Assembly (NCBI GenBank): GCA_025738555.1 | Contig: JAOVFP010000004.1 | Location: 4,650,001 to 4,714,000, forward strand | DNA length: 64,000 nt | Origin: Cyathus striatus | Lineage: Eukaryota; Basidiomycota; Agaricomycetes; Agaricales; Nidulariaceae | Direction: 5' to 3' | Shown: positions 45,651 to 56,430 of the stretch, piece after piece | Numbering within the stretch: the stretch's first letter is position 1 | Layout of the letters: each line of letters opens with the position of its first letter | The notes under the pieces: generated by a model | Told to the model about the DNA's origin: nothing | What the model saw: only the letters and a program-made list of their open reading frames with translations | Database searches by the model: none | Made by a program: the position numbers and the translations under genes

Positions 45651-46923
45651 ATGTCCAACCACAATAACCAAGCTCAGGTCGAGAAAACCATTGAGGAGGA
45701 GCTTGCCGAGTTGGAGGAAGAACAGGCGCGCGACGACATAGTTAGAGAAGAATTGCGAAGAGAAATCGAGCGGGTACACATCGAGCGGGAGGCGGCGGTG
45801 GACCGGTTGGCCGCTTTAAGGAAGACCATCGAGGATAAGAAGATAGAGGAGGTTCGTAGGCTACAGGAAAAGGCGAGGAAGGCCGAAAAGGCCAAACAGG
45901 AGGAGCAACCACGGCTGGCTAAAGGGGCCAAGAAGGTCGAGGAGATAGAAATGAAAATGGATATAGACCCAACGCCTGAGGCGGCGAGCTCGACACCTCG
46001 AAAGGGAACATCGAAGGCGGGGAACTCAGTCTACACAAAGGCTGAGGAGAATGACAAGGCCCCAGTCTTTATTATGGTGGAAGACTCGGACGATGATGAA
46101 AAAAATGAGGCAAGGAAGAAAGTTGAGAAGGTACAGAGGGAGATGGATATAGACCCGGCACCTGAGGTGACGAGCTCGACACCTCGAAAGGGAACATCGA
46201 AGGCGGGGAGCTCAGTTCGTGCGAAGGCTGAGGGGAATGACAAGGCACCAGTTTTTATTATGGTGGAAGATTCGGATGGCGACGAAGAAAATGAGGAGGC
46301 AGGACCCGAGCCTGAGCCCGAGGATGAGTGTAGTGTCGCAACGGGGCCGTCGAAGAAAGGCAAGAGAGCCCCCGAGCCTGTATATCAGCACAGTAGCAAG
46401 GTGTGCCTCCGTTGTAGAGTTCGGAGGGATGCGAGCAAGAGGATTTGTGAGCGGGAGCAGTAAGTGGTCTTCAAATCATATGAAGACTTGCTCTTAAGCT
46501 CCTGACAGGGATAGCGAGGACTCTCGATGCAAATACTGCACGGAGTCCAAACGGGCCTGTACCATGGAGAACCAGTCAAGACTCGCAGCAAGAAGAGAAG
46601 AGCGAACTTGGTTGAGGTTGGAAACGACGTGGAGAGGCGTCCTTCCAAGAAGGTGCGCCCGAGCCCGAGGATGAAGATGAAGACGGGCCTGAGTCTGATC
46701 GCGAGCCAGAGGCAGACATGGGTCTGCAAGGGAGAATGCTGAGCACGCTGCGGCAGATGGTGAGGGGGCAGAGAGAATTGCTGAGGGAGGCTCAGCAGGC
46801 CCATGAGACCAAGATGGGGCAAACACGGGCGGCGTTTGAAGAACAGCAGCGATCATTATGCTTCCAAGAGATGAGGCTTGCGCGATATGCGGCACGCACT
46901 GTCCGTACTCGAGGGGCGGGTTG
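45651..46923 (+). pseudogene. Coiled-coil, SIM-like repeat and Cys-cluster gene, apparently frameshifted
   Basis: Exon 1 (45651-46459) encodes a long charged coiled coil (EEELAELEEEQARDD onward), then two ~60-aa tandem repeats: MDIDPTPEAASSTPRKGTSK / MDIDPAPEVTSSTPRKGTSK, each ending KAPVFIMVEDSDDDE or KAPVFIMVEDSDGDE. A hydrophobic core followed by an acidic stretch is the pattern of a SUMO-interacting motif. Then CLRCRVRRDASKRICEREQ. A 49-nt intron (46460-46508) leads to DSEDSRCKYCTESKRACTM, completing a Cys cluster like those of fungal zinc-cluster regulators. After this the protein-like reading moves to a second frame (VKTRSKKRRANLVEVGNDVE, basic) and then to a third (PEDEDEDGPESDREPEAD to RTVRTRGAG, stop 46923). 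GC-rich DNA gives no intron for these moves, so two single-base lesions (or sequence errors) are inferred. A role as a SUMO-responsive DNA-binding regulator is inference. Confidence 0.55.
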
Positions 46924-47189
46924 ACAGGACTGCGGGAAAATAGACTTTTTGTACATTTTCTTGTAATTAGTATCTTGCAAAAAATAGTGCGGGATTGGAG
47001 TCGGAAGTGCGGAAGATGGACAAGTCACAAAAGAAGTGAGCGGGATGTGAGTGTCACAAGCTCGGTTCTCACATGCACGTGACCGTGAACGGTGAAATGA
47101 ACTCCCAGGGGACTGGTGTGCTTCTAATATCTATTATCATGATGTTCTGGGCGAGACGCTGCTAGGTTTTGGAAGTCTATAGAGCTCGT
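46924..47189. other. Intergenic
   Basis: No gene. Lies between the zinc-cluster gene and the 3' relic of the Ser/Pro-rich family. Confidence 0.4.
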
Positions 47190-47480
47190 GAGGTGCACGC
47201 CTAAACGTCGCTGCAACTCACGCGCCTTTTGATGGAAGAACTTCTGTGCAGACCAAGGCTTTGAGCCTTGAGGTGTATTTAAGTATCTTGTGTTCAGGTT
47301 CAACCTGCTCCGACAGTATCTCGTTTTTTGATACTCTCGTATGGTTGCTTGTACTGTTCTAGAAGTTTCTCTTACCTCAGTTGTGCGGGCTATGTTAACC
47401 GTCTTCAAGATTTTCAGGATGGGAAGTTGTACCTGAAGATACTGTGTGCTGCTTACCTGGTTGTGTGGGGGACAATAAGT
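47190..47480 (+). pseudogene. Ser/Pro-rich family, copy 4, 3' relic
   Basis: 47195-47260 matches the last coding bases of copy 2 (CGTCG.TGCAACT.ACGCG and TTGATGGAAGAA) and is followed by the conserved 3' region up to about 47480. The 5' part is absent. Confidence 0.6.
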
Positions 47481-47920
47481 ACTTGAGTATTATCCTTCTT
47501 CTAAAGTTACAAAGTATTCCAGCTAAGCCTAATATCATTTTGTGGACTTCCCCTTTAAACAGATAATTGAGAATGAACGACAAGTAGTCTCAACAAGGTT
47601 GCTTCAAGCATAATAGGCTCTTAAACGAGGTAGCGTCAACTTTGTCGTATAGCGCGATCTACAAATTAAAATAGCCCGAAAATACTAGCTTCAGTTGCTT
47701 GGAACAGTTTAGAGGCAATTTCAAATTTTGAGGTCTGTACAGTAATAACAATAGGTTATACAGTGACATATTGTAAGTAGTATTAGAAGCTACATATTCT
47801 GATGATATGATTGCGAGATCCTAGAACAAGTACATTACCGTGATATCGCTCCGCCAACAATCCGTGACTGAGGTTGCTTGTACCTTACAGAAAATCATGT
47901 CTCCCATGAGAACGGAGGTG
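47481..47920. other. Intergenic
   Basis: AT-rich spacer between the family relic and the 3' end of the split gene. Nothing is recognised. Confidence 0.4.
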
Positions 47921-48319
47921 CTATATCAGCTCTTTTGCGTAATTCTCAAGCAGAGTCATCATTGTACGAAGAATGGGACATTGTGTGACATCGCTTTCTA
48001 ATGGATTTACCATTGGGAGTACTGTGCGAATAAAATTCATGCCGTCAAGAAGCATTCTTGTGGAATCCTCGGTGAGGGCTTCCAGTGCTTCTCGAGAAAC
48101 GCGTGCAGTGTAGAATATCATTTCCGTGTAAAATCAATCCGGGTAGAGGATTGTTGACTATTGTAACCCAGATAAATTATTTGTGTCGCTTAGAAGGATA
48201 TATGGAAAGAGAAACATACCACATAACATAAGTATTTTAGCTTTCCGCACGTAATCGCCATCAAACCTGCCCAATCATAAACGCAAAGATGTTTGCGCTC
48301 CAGGATGTTCATGGCAAGG
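47921..48319 (-). pseudogene. Unknown split gene, copy C, 3' part
   Basis: The minus strand continues the gene interrupted at 55933. It begins with CCTTGCCATGAAC (48318 downward), matching the copy A segment LAMNVRPREHLCIYDW, then runs across an intron sharing TATGTGGTATGT and TTTATCTGGGTTACA with copy A. The last exon contains MIFYTARVSREALEALTEDS, LLDGMNFIRTVLPMVNP and TQCPILRTMMTLLE, ending at 47921. Upstream of MIFY both copies A and C carry TGA at the position where copy B reads CAG, so part of the decay may be shared. No known domain. Confidence 0.75.
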
Positions 48320-48614
48320 TACAGTTGGGGTCACGCAAACACCACCAACTTTTTTGGTTGATTTTTTCCCACACTCACAATGCCTTCTGGCCTCCGAAAA
48401 ATTAGCTAAGCTACCGGCAGCCCGAGCACAGCCAGGCGAAACTGGTCGCAGCGTCCAACAAAAGCGGCAAACAGAGGCAAGCAGAAGTTTTTCTGCTGCT
48501 CTGCCTCTCACCACATCATTGTCGTCTCGCACAAGCTCTACCACCAGCAACTTAGCTCACTCACTCACCCAGTAGTCCCATAACCTGTAGATATTTTCGT
48601 TAGTAGACTTCACT

Positions 48615-50148
48615 ATGACAAACTTACATGGATTGGAACCCACACCGGACCAGGGCATCATAACACCTGGTCCAACTCAGGCTTCTGCCGAGCTGCAGAT
48701 TGGTATCACTCAGGGTGACGGGAGCGTGGCCAAAGGGAATCCTCCCACCACACCTCAGGCCATCGACAGGCCCATTCCTTTCTTAGACCCAACGCCACTT
48801 GCCACGACACCTGGCACAGCTGCGGCTGCAAGAATCCTCAAGCTGGAAATTGCCCTCGCTGAGGCGTGTGCTAAGCTTGTACATCAGCCTGCAACAGATT
48901 TCTCCATGGTCGCAGACACAGCCACTTTAGCCGCCCTAGCCGTTCCCAAGGACACGCCGAAGAAGGCGTCAATTGGGGCCATCGTGCCCGGTTTCAAAAT
49001 CGATGCACTGGACAGTGGTGAGTACTTTCCCACACGCGTTGTTCTGCCCTTTCCCGTCGTTTCATTCTGTGCCATCCGCACCCGTTGTTCCCATTCCCCC
49101 CGCACCTGCCTGCCGGTGTACACCTGTCACCCGCTGCCCCAGGAGGCCTATCCTGTCCTTAGCCCATGGTGGCATTGCCTGTGGTTGGAGCACATACCAT
49201 GCCTGACGTAGTGTGTGCACTATTTGTTTCATTGGCTTCTTGTATGTCCATGGCTGCACGTGCTGACTCCCGTTCCCCCCTGCTGCAGCTATCCCCCCCC
49301 ATATCGACGCAGCCTTCGCAACGTATGCTTACGTCCCGTATTCTGCCCTGACCAAGGCCGCATGTCTCCACGCCCTCCGTGGCGAGGAGACCATGGTTAT
49401 CACGGCACAAGGACTCACCTCCCGTGGCCCCGACTGGTCGGGGGAGCAGAACATATCCATGCTCGAGTGGATCGACGCCTCAGAGATCCACATCAGCTGC
49501 ACGCGCTTCCACATTGGTGATGCGCACGCCAACGCGCTGCGGGCACATCAGCTCATTGTCCTCAAACTCGCCAGCAGGCAGGGCCCAGAGGCTGACGCGT
49601 GGCCCATTGCGGTGGCCTACGATATCCAGCAGCGTGAAGTGGCAGCATCGAACCACGCTCATGACCTCTCAGTTCTGGACCTTGTGGCTCTCCAGCTCAT
49701 CACCAACCAAGTCCTGATTTCTCGTCATCCTGGCCCGCCGTCTGGCTCTCTTGCTGGCTCGCAGCATCACCCGCCCCCGCCCCCATACTTCCCGCAGTCC
49801 CCTTCCAAGCGAGGAGCCCCCCATTATTCATCGTCGGAGTCCCCGCAGAAGCGTGCACGTGCAGCACCAGCCAGTGGGTCTGGGAGGTGCTTTCAGTGCG
49901 GCATGGACAGACATTTCCCCAAGGACTGCTCCGCGCGGCAGACGAGAGCTGGGCGTCCCACTGCCCAGCTCATTGGGGACGCTCGCCACCCCAACAGCCT
50001 TGCAGCCCCCGACGGTGCCCCCTTCTGTTTCCGGTGGTCCCAGGACTCGCACTGCAGCTTTGCCGTGTGCACCCACCACCACGGCTGCTCCCTCTGTGGA
50101 AGTGCCTCCCACGGCGCCAGCTCCTGCACAGCCGCAGGCGCCCAGTGA
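48615..50148 (+). CDS. Gag-like protein of the DIRS-like element
   Basis: Two exons, 48615-49017 and 49289-50148, restore one frame of 420 aa when a 271-nt intron (GTGAGTAC...CTGCTGCAG) is removed. Without it the frame stops at 49211. The middle part (MLEWIDASEIHISCTRFHIG, ALRAHQLIVLKLASRQ) looks like a capsid-type helical region. Then a Pro/Ser-rich linker and two CCHC zinc knuckles follow: CFQCGMDRHFPKDC and CSLCGSASHGASSC, both CX2CX4HX4C, which bind nucleic acid in retroelement Gag proteins. It precedes the RT frame by ~120 bp. An intron inside a retrotransposon gene is unusual. Confidence 0.72.
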
Positions 50149-50270
50149 TCCTCGTCAGATCACCACACCGCTCGATGCTGAGGCAATCGAGCGGACTCTT
50201 GTCCATCTGGGCATGCTGGCCAAGTGGCAGCATGTCTTGGATGGAATTAAAAGCGGTTTCAAGGTAGGCG

Positions 50271-52985
50271 TTGCAGCCTCCCTTGACCGCACTCACTTAT
50301 TTCGACAATCATGCTTCCTCGCGGCTGGACCCTGCATTCATCGACCACTACATCCTAGCGGAGCAAGTGGCAGGCCACTATTCCGAGGCGTACAATCCCC
50401 TCCAACTCAAGGAGGAGATTGGTCCCTTCATGACTTCCCCACTGGGCCTGGTGCCCAAGCCCCACTCCGACGACTTTCGTTTAATTCAGGACCTATCCTT
50501 CCCCCGCTCCCACCCCTCCATCGCATCTGTAAACTCCTTCATCGATGCGGACCAGTTCCCCACTGCGTGGGGGACCTTTGCCGACACCTCCGATCTTCTC
50601 CTCTCCCTGCCCGATGGCTGCCGTGCTGCCACATTCGACATCTCAGCTGCTTACCGCATCATGCCCGTCCTCCCCTCGCAGCAGAATTTCATCTGCATTT
50701 GGTGGCGAGGGAAGGTGTACGTCGACAGGGCGGTATGCTTCGGCCTGGCTTCCAGTGCTGAGGTCTTCAGCCAAGTGGCAGATATGCTGGTGGCTATCTA
50801 CAAGGCCTGCGGCTTTTGGCTCCTGCTCAAATGGGTCGACGACTTCTTTGTCATCGCCCTGCCTGACGACACCTGGGTCGAAGCTGAGTTCATCGAGCTC
50901 ACCGCGGCCCTCGGGGTGCCTTGGAGTGCGACCAAGACATGCAACCTAGCAGTTGTCCAACGGTACATCGGTTTCGACTGGGACTTGGGAGCACCGCTCT
51001 GTCTCACTGCCTTCCAGCAAGGTGGATGCCCTCCTTGCGCTGCTTCGCGAGTGGGCAACCCCAGGAGCTTCCTACACTGCCCGGGAGGCTGCAAGTTTTC
51101 ATGGGAAGCTCGTCCACGCCTCGTCCATCTTTTGCCTGGCGCGCCCTTTCCTCCGGTCACTTGCCTCCTTCTCCTGCGCCTTCTTTTCCAAGCGGGCTGT
51201 GCTGCATCCCCTGGCAGCCGTGCTAAAAGACCTCGACTGGGTGTGATTTGTCATACAATCCTCCCCGAACTCGCTCCCACTGCGGACACGCACCCCTGTG
51301 GACTTACAGTGGTGGGGGGATGCAAGCTCGTCCTTCGGGATTGGTGTCATTGTAGCGGGGCACTGGGCTGTCTGGCGCTACGCACCCGGCACCTGCGTTG
51401 GCCCCCACCTCGAATTCGACATAGGTTGGGCAGAGGCAGCCACGGTAGAGCTTGGGCTGCGCCTGGCACTCCACCTTGGTCTCATCAAGAAGAACACGCA
51501 GGCTGGGATGTCCTACCTGGTGCGCTCGGACAACCGAGGTGTGGTGGCCATGGTGAACTCGGGCTGTTCCCACAGCAGGAACACCAACAAGGTGCTCAAG
51601 AACATCTACGCCCTCCTGGCATCCTCTGGGATCTCACTCGCTACCGTATACATTCCCAGCCGACTCAATGTGTCCGACGCTTTATCCTGAGGCGATATCC
51701 CCGCCTTTCTGGCTGGTTTCCCATCTGCCACTTCAAGAGTCGATCTCCCCCTCCCCCCCCATTTTGCCCACCACCTGCAATCGTGGTGATGCCTGCACGT
51801 GCAGTCCGCATTGTCCCGTCATCGCTTCTGGGCGACTGGGTTGTGGAAACTGTGGCTGCTCTGCAGCTATCACCATCGCCGTTACGCCCTGCATGTGCAT
51901 CCAACCAGCGCATCTTCCACTGGAAGGGCACAAGGTCCCCGCCGGATGCCGTCTTGCAAGTCCCAATTCTGCAACACGCCTGGGCACTGGCACTGGGTGC
52001 CTCCCTGGATGAGAGCACCAACTACGGCGCTGGTCTCCGTAAGTTCCACATCTTCTGTGATGTGTTCTCGGTACCCGAACATGACTGCCTTCCTGCAGCC
52101 TTCCCTCTGCTCCACTCCTTCGCACTCTGGGCAGTCACCGATCCCAATCCAGCTGATCCCCTCTTTGCTGATGGTACTGTGTTTGAGACTGTGTCTATTC
52201 CCACTATTCGCAAGTACCTAGCGGCGGTTCGGGCCTGGCACCTGGCTCAAGGGTGGCCTCCCCCACTATCTGATGAGGATCGTACACAACTCGAGTTCTC
52301 GCTTCGAGGCATGGCACGCATTCAAGGTGCTTCCCGGCAGCGCCCTCCTCAACCCCCCATTACTGTCCCCATGTTACTCATGCTCCAAGCTGAACTTCGG
52401 CTGAGCACCTCCTTTGATGCCTGCATCTGGGCAATGGCAACATCAGCTTTCTTTGGTCTCATGTGTTTTGGCGAAGTCTCTGTGTCTACACAAGCAGCAT
52501 ACTCGCCAGAACACCATCTCTCCAGATCTGCATGCAAGTTCCTTAAGGATGCCAACCACCGCCCTTTTGTCCGCCTTCGCCTCCCCCATGCCAAGACAGC
52601 AGCGCCGGGTGACTCACAGGATGTTCTGCTTGTGGAGCAGAGGGGCCTATGCCCCATGCTTGCACTCCGCAACTTGGCGGTGGTTTCACCTGCTGGTGAG
52701 CTCGACCCTCTCTTTTCGTGGCGTGATGATTGAGGCGGCATCCGCCTGATGGTCAAGACTGTGGCAATGGCACGCATCAACAGCATTCTGTCACGCGCAG
52801 GCTGGGGTACCGCATTTGGCCACTCCTTTCGTATTGGCGGTGCATCTTTCTACCTGGCCACAGGTGTTAACCCTGAGGTGGTCCGAATTCATGGTCGTTG
52901 GCGGTCCCTCGCATATGAAACATACATTTGTGCCTTTGAGCAGATCGCGTCAAGGCACATTGCCAATCGAACAGTGGTTGGGTAG
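50271..52985 (+). pseudogene. RT-RNase H-tyrosine recombinase of a DIRS-like retrotransposon
   Basis: RT: GLVPKPHSDDFRLIQDLSFP, TFDISAAYR, FGLASSAEVFSQVADML and catalytic KWVDDFFV (50,430-50,960). Near 50,990 the coding frame shifts by one: the correct frame then reads KVDALLALLREWA and, at 51,300-51,690, an RNase H domain (GDASSSFGIGVIVAGHW, LVRSDNRGVVAMVNSG, IPSRLNVSDALS). The first frame stays open but encodes nonsense there. A tyrosine recombinase follows (51,780-52,985): FFGLMCFGEVSV, LPHAKTAAPGDSQDVLL, HSFRIGGASFYLATG, HGRWRSLAYETYI. Gag, RT, RNase H, recombinase is the DIRS order. Defects: in-frame TGA at 51244, 51688 (DALS-stop-GD, where relatives read DALSRGD) and 52731; the catalytic Arg of the RFGE motif is Cys (TGT at 52464). 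Dead copy. Confidence 0.85.
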
Positions 52986-54719
52986 GCCGCATGAGGTGCC
53001 GCAGTTTTGTTGCATTGGGTGAGCGGCACACTCCAGTTAGTGTCCAGGGCCAGTAAACTGACCCATACCCCAACCCCCGCCAGCTAGTATTTACCCTTGC
53101 ACAGTGAGAGACGTTGTTGGACCATCGGAATAGCATATTTTGAGGGTTTGCTTTTGATTTCCACGAGCCGATTTCACTCAAACTGACTTTTTGCATTTTT
53201 GACCCAAAAATTTGGCCATCACCGAAAAAAACAGGTAAAATCTCGAAAAAAATCATTTTCGGCATCCTTTCATTAATCTAGTTATGATTCCATTAAAATA
53301 ATTCCCACCGGAGTACCGGTTCCCGCACTAAAAAATGGCTAAGTAACTGGCCATACCTATAGTATACACTATGAAGAATGCCCTAAAATCCTTTAAAATG
53401 TATTAAATCTTGCTCAAATAGTTTATTGAGTAACATTGTGGTAGAAGCAGCAGAAATCTAAAACTTTGGTAGACTGCAAGTAAATACTATACTATTAAGA
53501 TATATGTAACCAAGTAGTATCATATACTACATCAGGAAAAATCCTGTCCACTAAAAAAGCCAATTTCAGGGAACTTAAGTAGAAATAAGGTCAAAAAAGG
53601 GAAATAAGTACTATTAGTGATAATAGTAAGGTCCCAACCTTATTCCACCCTTTTTTAGTTCAGATAAGGACTGATAAGCTCATTTAAAGGGTAATATGCC
53701 CACATAAACAAAACCCAGATGCTTATAAGCACACATTGCTTTTCACTCCAATTTCACTCAGTGCAGTATATAATAGGCTTTAGTTAATTATATATTGTTA
53801 TTGTATTACAATGAAAGTAGTTACATTAATATATACATTAAATACAACAACCCCCTCAAGATATACCACATACACCCCACAACTTCAGCTATATATATCC
53901 CCCCATCCCACCAGCACTCACTCAATTATAACATGTACACCCCCACAACATCCAGCTACACATATCCCCCATATCCACCCCCTTTCCATCACCCAGCAGC
54001 ACCACACACTCAATGATAACAACTATAACATGATGAGCACACATATAACAAGATAACTCAAATACATACCAGGGAACAGGGACCATGAATAAGAGTTCAA
54101 GTGGAGGACGAGCCCAGAAGTTGGAAGGCATGTGAGACCAGTTGTACAATGAGTTGAGGTGCTGAGATGCAGAAGCTTTTGCAGTGAGAGACCGGTGTAA
54201 GTTATCAAAGCAGACTCAAGGACAGAGATTGAAGTTGGATCTTAAAGTAGAAAGCCAGCATTTTACTAGATGAGTAGACACAAGTAATGAGCAGGGGAAG
54301 GAGGGGGGGAAGGAGGGAGGGGAAGGAAGGAACTTAGGAAAGGTGGGGGAACTGAAAGAAGCACGACAACCGTCAACGTGTCAAATTCAACATGCACGTG
54401 CTCTATAATCAAGGCCAAACAAAGTGAAGTGATCACATGCTAACTTTCTCACTTGCCAGTGTCACTTTATCGCTTGCTATTTGAACTTAGATGTTTAAAC
54501 CTTCATATAGTTCTTACACTTAATTTGTATGTAACTTATTTTCCCTCCAATTAACAATGATGTAGGATAAAGTGTGTGTTCTCCACCATGATATTGGTTC
54601 TTAGCTACAATTTATACTAAAAAGTATTGTACATGTGCTGCCATTGAATGTAATATATATAGCACATCTCTGAAATGGATTTGCTATGAGAACAGCTGGT
54701 ATCTTACACAAAAATTGCA
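52986..54719. other. 3' side of the retroelement and CpG-poor spacer
   Basis: 53,130-53,300 is rich in TTTTTGACCCAAAAATTTGG-like symmetric strings, also found near 55,770. From ~53,300 the DNA becomes AT-rich and CpG-poor like the left end of the window. G-rich GGGGGGAAGGAGGGAGGGG lies at 54,304-54,322. No gene. Confidence 0.45.
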
Positions 54720-54721
54720 TA

Positions 54722-54998
54722 CTGGAGACTTTCGACCACTTGTTCACAGCTTCTGGTGTGTGACGCAGAAAATTGGTTTGACCAAGTGTTCAAACCTTGG
54801 GCTGGTACGTGACACCTGGTGGTTCTGTTCATGCCCCTACAGCCGCCTGGCACAGGCGGAAAAATCAGCTAATTAAGCGCTGTATTTGTCTCAAAACTTA
54901 TGTTCATAGCAGCCTGTGATGCGTGACAAATGTGCTCAAGTGTTCAGTTCAAACGCCCTGTGTGACGCGTGACTGAACACTTGGTCGAAAGAGTCCAG
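54722..54998. mobile_element. Short TA-flanked inverted-repeat element (MITE), 277 bp
   Basis: Left end CTGGAGACTTTCGACCACTT, right end (inverted) CTGGACTCTTTCGACCAAGT; both continue into TGTTCA. TA lies outside each end (54720-54721 and 54999-55000). No coding capacity. Its CG dinucleotides contrast with the CpG-poor surroundings. Confidence 0.65.
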
Positions 54999-55041
54999 TA
55001 ATGTCTTAATTTCATGATGGTTAATTCCTGTAAAATTTATC

Positions 55042-55215
55042 ATTCTCACAGTAGGTAATATAAGTACAAGTAAGTTTGCTTTGCCATTGTACCAAACTTA
55101 TAAACACTTATCATGCTCACAATAGGAAATATAAGTACAAGTAAGTATGCTTTACTATTGTACCAAACTTATGAACACTTATTGTGCCTCACAATAGGCA
55201 ATATAAGTAAAATTA
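55042..55215 (+). repeat. ~70-bp tandem repeat, 2.5 units
   Basis: Units start near 55042, 55111 and 55181 with CTCACA(G/A)TAGG, AATATAAGTACAAGTAAGT, TTGTACCAAACTTAT and AACACTTA. The third unit is truncated. Confidence 0.75.
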
Positions 55216-55929
55216 AGTTGAATTACCCAAAATTAGTAACATTTTGACATGGGTATACCTTAAATTTACTAATATCACTAATTTAGCTGATGGGGTTTTT
55301 CCTGATGTAATTACTACAAACTTTAAAGTAACTTTAAAGTAACATTAGACAAACTACTTAATTCTTGACAAGTCATATATTCATTATAAATACTATGTTG
55401 ATGAGAACTTGTAACATTGACTCAATTTTGAACTCTGAGGTACCCATCAAAGATATCAAAGCAGCAACTAGTGGAGTAGACAATTGTCAATGCATTTACT
55501 ATTTAGTACCCTCTGTAGGGGTTCAGCGCGCACCAGGCTGACAGACTTGGTCAGCAACCTCTGATGTGTCAGCATGATGCGTGTCCTTTGTTTGGCAGTT
55601 AATTTAGATAGGGCATACTTATTATGTATGTAGTTATAAATTTGAGTAGTTTTGGGCCAAAAATTGGGTTTCCCGAGACTTGTCAGTTCCCTCCTATACC
55701 ATAATAGGTTTTTAATACAGTCCACAGCCTGACTCAGGTAGATTTGGACCCTGTAACATGTCAATTTTTTGGTCAAAAATTTTGGCCAACCTATTTTCTC
55801 GTGGGAATTTTCCGAAAACATCGTTTTTGGATGTTTCTGAGGTTGCTGATTCTGAATCTGAAGTCAGTTTGTGCCCAAAAATTCGCGTTGTCGAGATATA
55901 AAATTGGTGGTGTTTGCGTGACCCCAACT
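55216..55929. other. Right arm of the TA-flanked element
   Basis: No gene. The minus-strand frame 55468-55821 has no domain. The last ~160 bp contain the subterminal strings GACCAAAAAATTGACA and CCGAAAATTCCCACGAG before the 27-bp terminal repeat. Confidence 0.4.
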
Positions 55930-55932
55930 GTA

Positions 55933-56430
55933 GCCCCGTCATGATGGGGGAATTTCCCTCCATACAAGCCTTGCCTTATCATCTATGACAACTAGAAGTG
56001 GCTGTCCTTGATGTGCAAAATATCGACTCGCTTTCATAATGTGTCAGGCGCCGGCGCCAATATGAAAAGAAGGATTACTGCCTTGATCGTACCTGTTCTG
56101 TGAGACATATGTAACCCATTCAATAAAGGCTGCCACGAGAACAAGAAGGCTGTCTACAGGGTACCGCAAAAAAGTTTTGTACGTGCGTTGTAAAGCATTC
56201 TAGTGTGCTTCTTCTGGAGTAGTAGGAGGTAGGGAGCCCAGTGGTATTTTCTCTTCCGGAACGTTATCGAGTAGGTGAAAAACCTCGTGCAAATGTCTAG
56301 GAGGCCAATCCGCAGGTCCAAATTTTAGTATATGTGACAGGATTCGAGGGTTGTAAATGACAACTTCGTTGGTTGTAGTAGGGACATATATGTGGGCAAC
56401 ATGAGGAGCCGTTTTCGAGACCATGGTCAT
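55933..56430 (-). pseudogene. Unknown split gene, copy C, 5' part
   Basis: The minus strand from ATG 56430 reads TNEVVIYNPRILSHILKFGP, ADWPPRHLHEVFHLLDNVPE and EKIPLGSLPPTTPEEAH; then TAG where copy A has Trp (TGG), RTYKTFLRYPVDSLLVLVAA and FIEWVTYVSQNRYDQGSNPS; TGA where copy A has CGA; then QPLLVVIDDKARLVWREIPP and a second TGA where copy A has CGA. Coding homology stops exactly at the TA next to the 7.6-kb element and resumes at 48319. The reading frame is otherwise continuous, so copy C was less damaged than A before the insertion. Confidence 0.78.

Larger units (their letters stand above)
48322..55930. mobile_element. TA-flanked inverted-repeat element, 7.6 kb, with nested retrotransposon
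   Basis: A perfect 27-bp inverted repeat begins CAGTTGGGGTCACGCAAACA at 48322 and ends as its complement at 55930. Each end is flanked by TA (48320-48321 and 55931-55932). Removing the element and one TA joins the two halves of the split gene in register with copy A, which has ...GGGGTCTATCTTGCC at that point. A TA duplication with ends beginning CAGT is the signature of Tc1/mariner-type transposition. No mariner transposase was found. The interior holds a DIRS-like element and CpG-poor DNA, so the original element has been enlarged by later insertions. Confidence 0.88.

Noticed and set aside
51060..51690. The continuous long frame across the RT and recombinase region taken as the true protein throughout
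   Set aside because: In this interval the +1 frame carries the RNase H motifs; the long frame here is open by composition only.
48322..55930. The 27-bp inverted repeats taken as terminal repeats of the DIRS-like element
   Set aside because: The flanking TA duplication and clean excision junction fit a Tc1/mariner-type element; DIRS elements do not make such duplications. The retroelement is better seen as nested inside.
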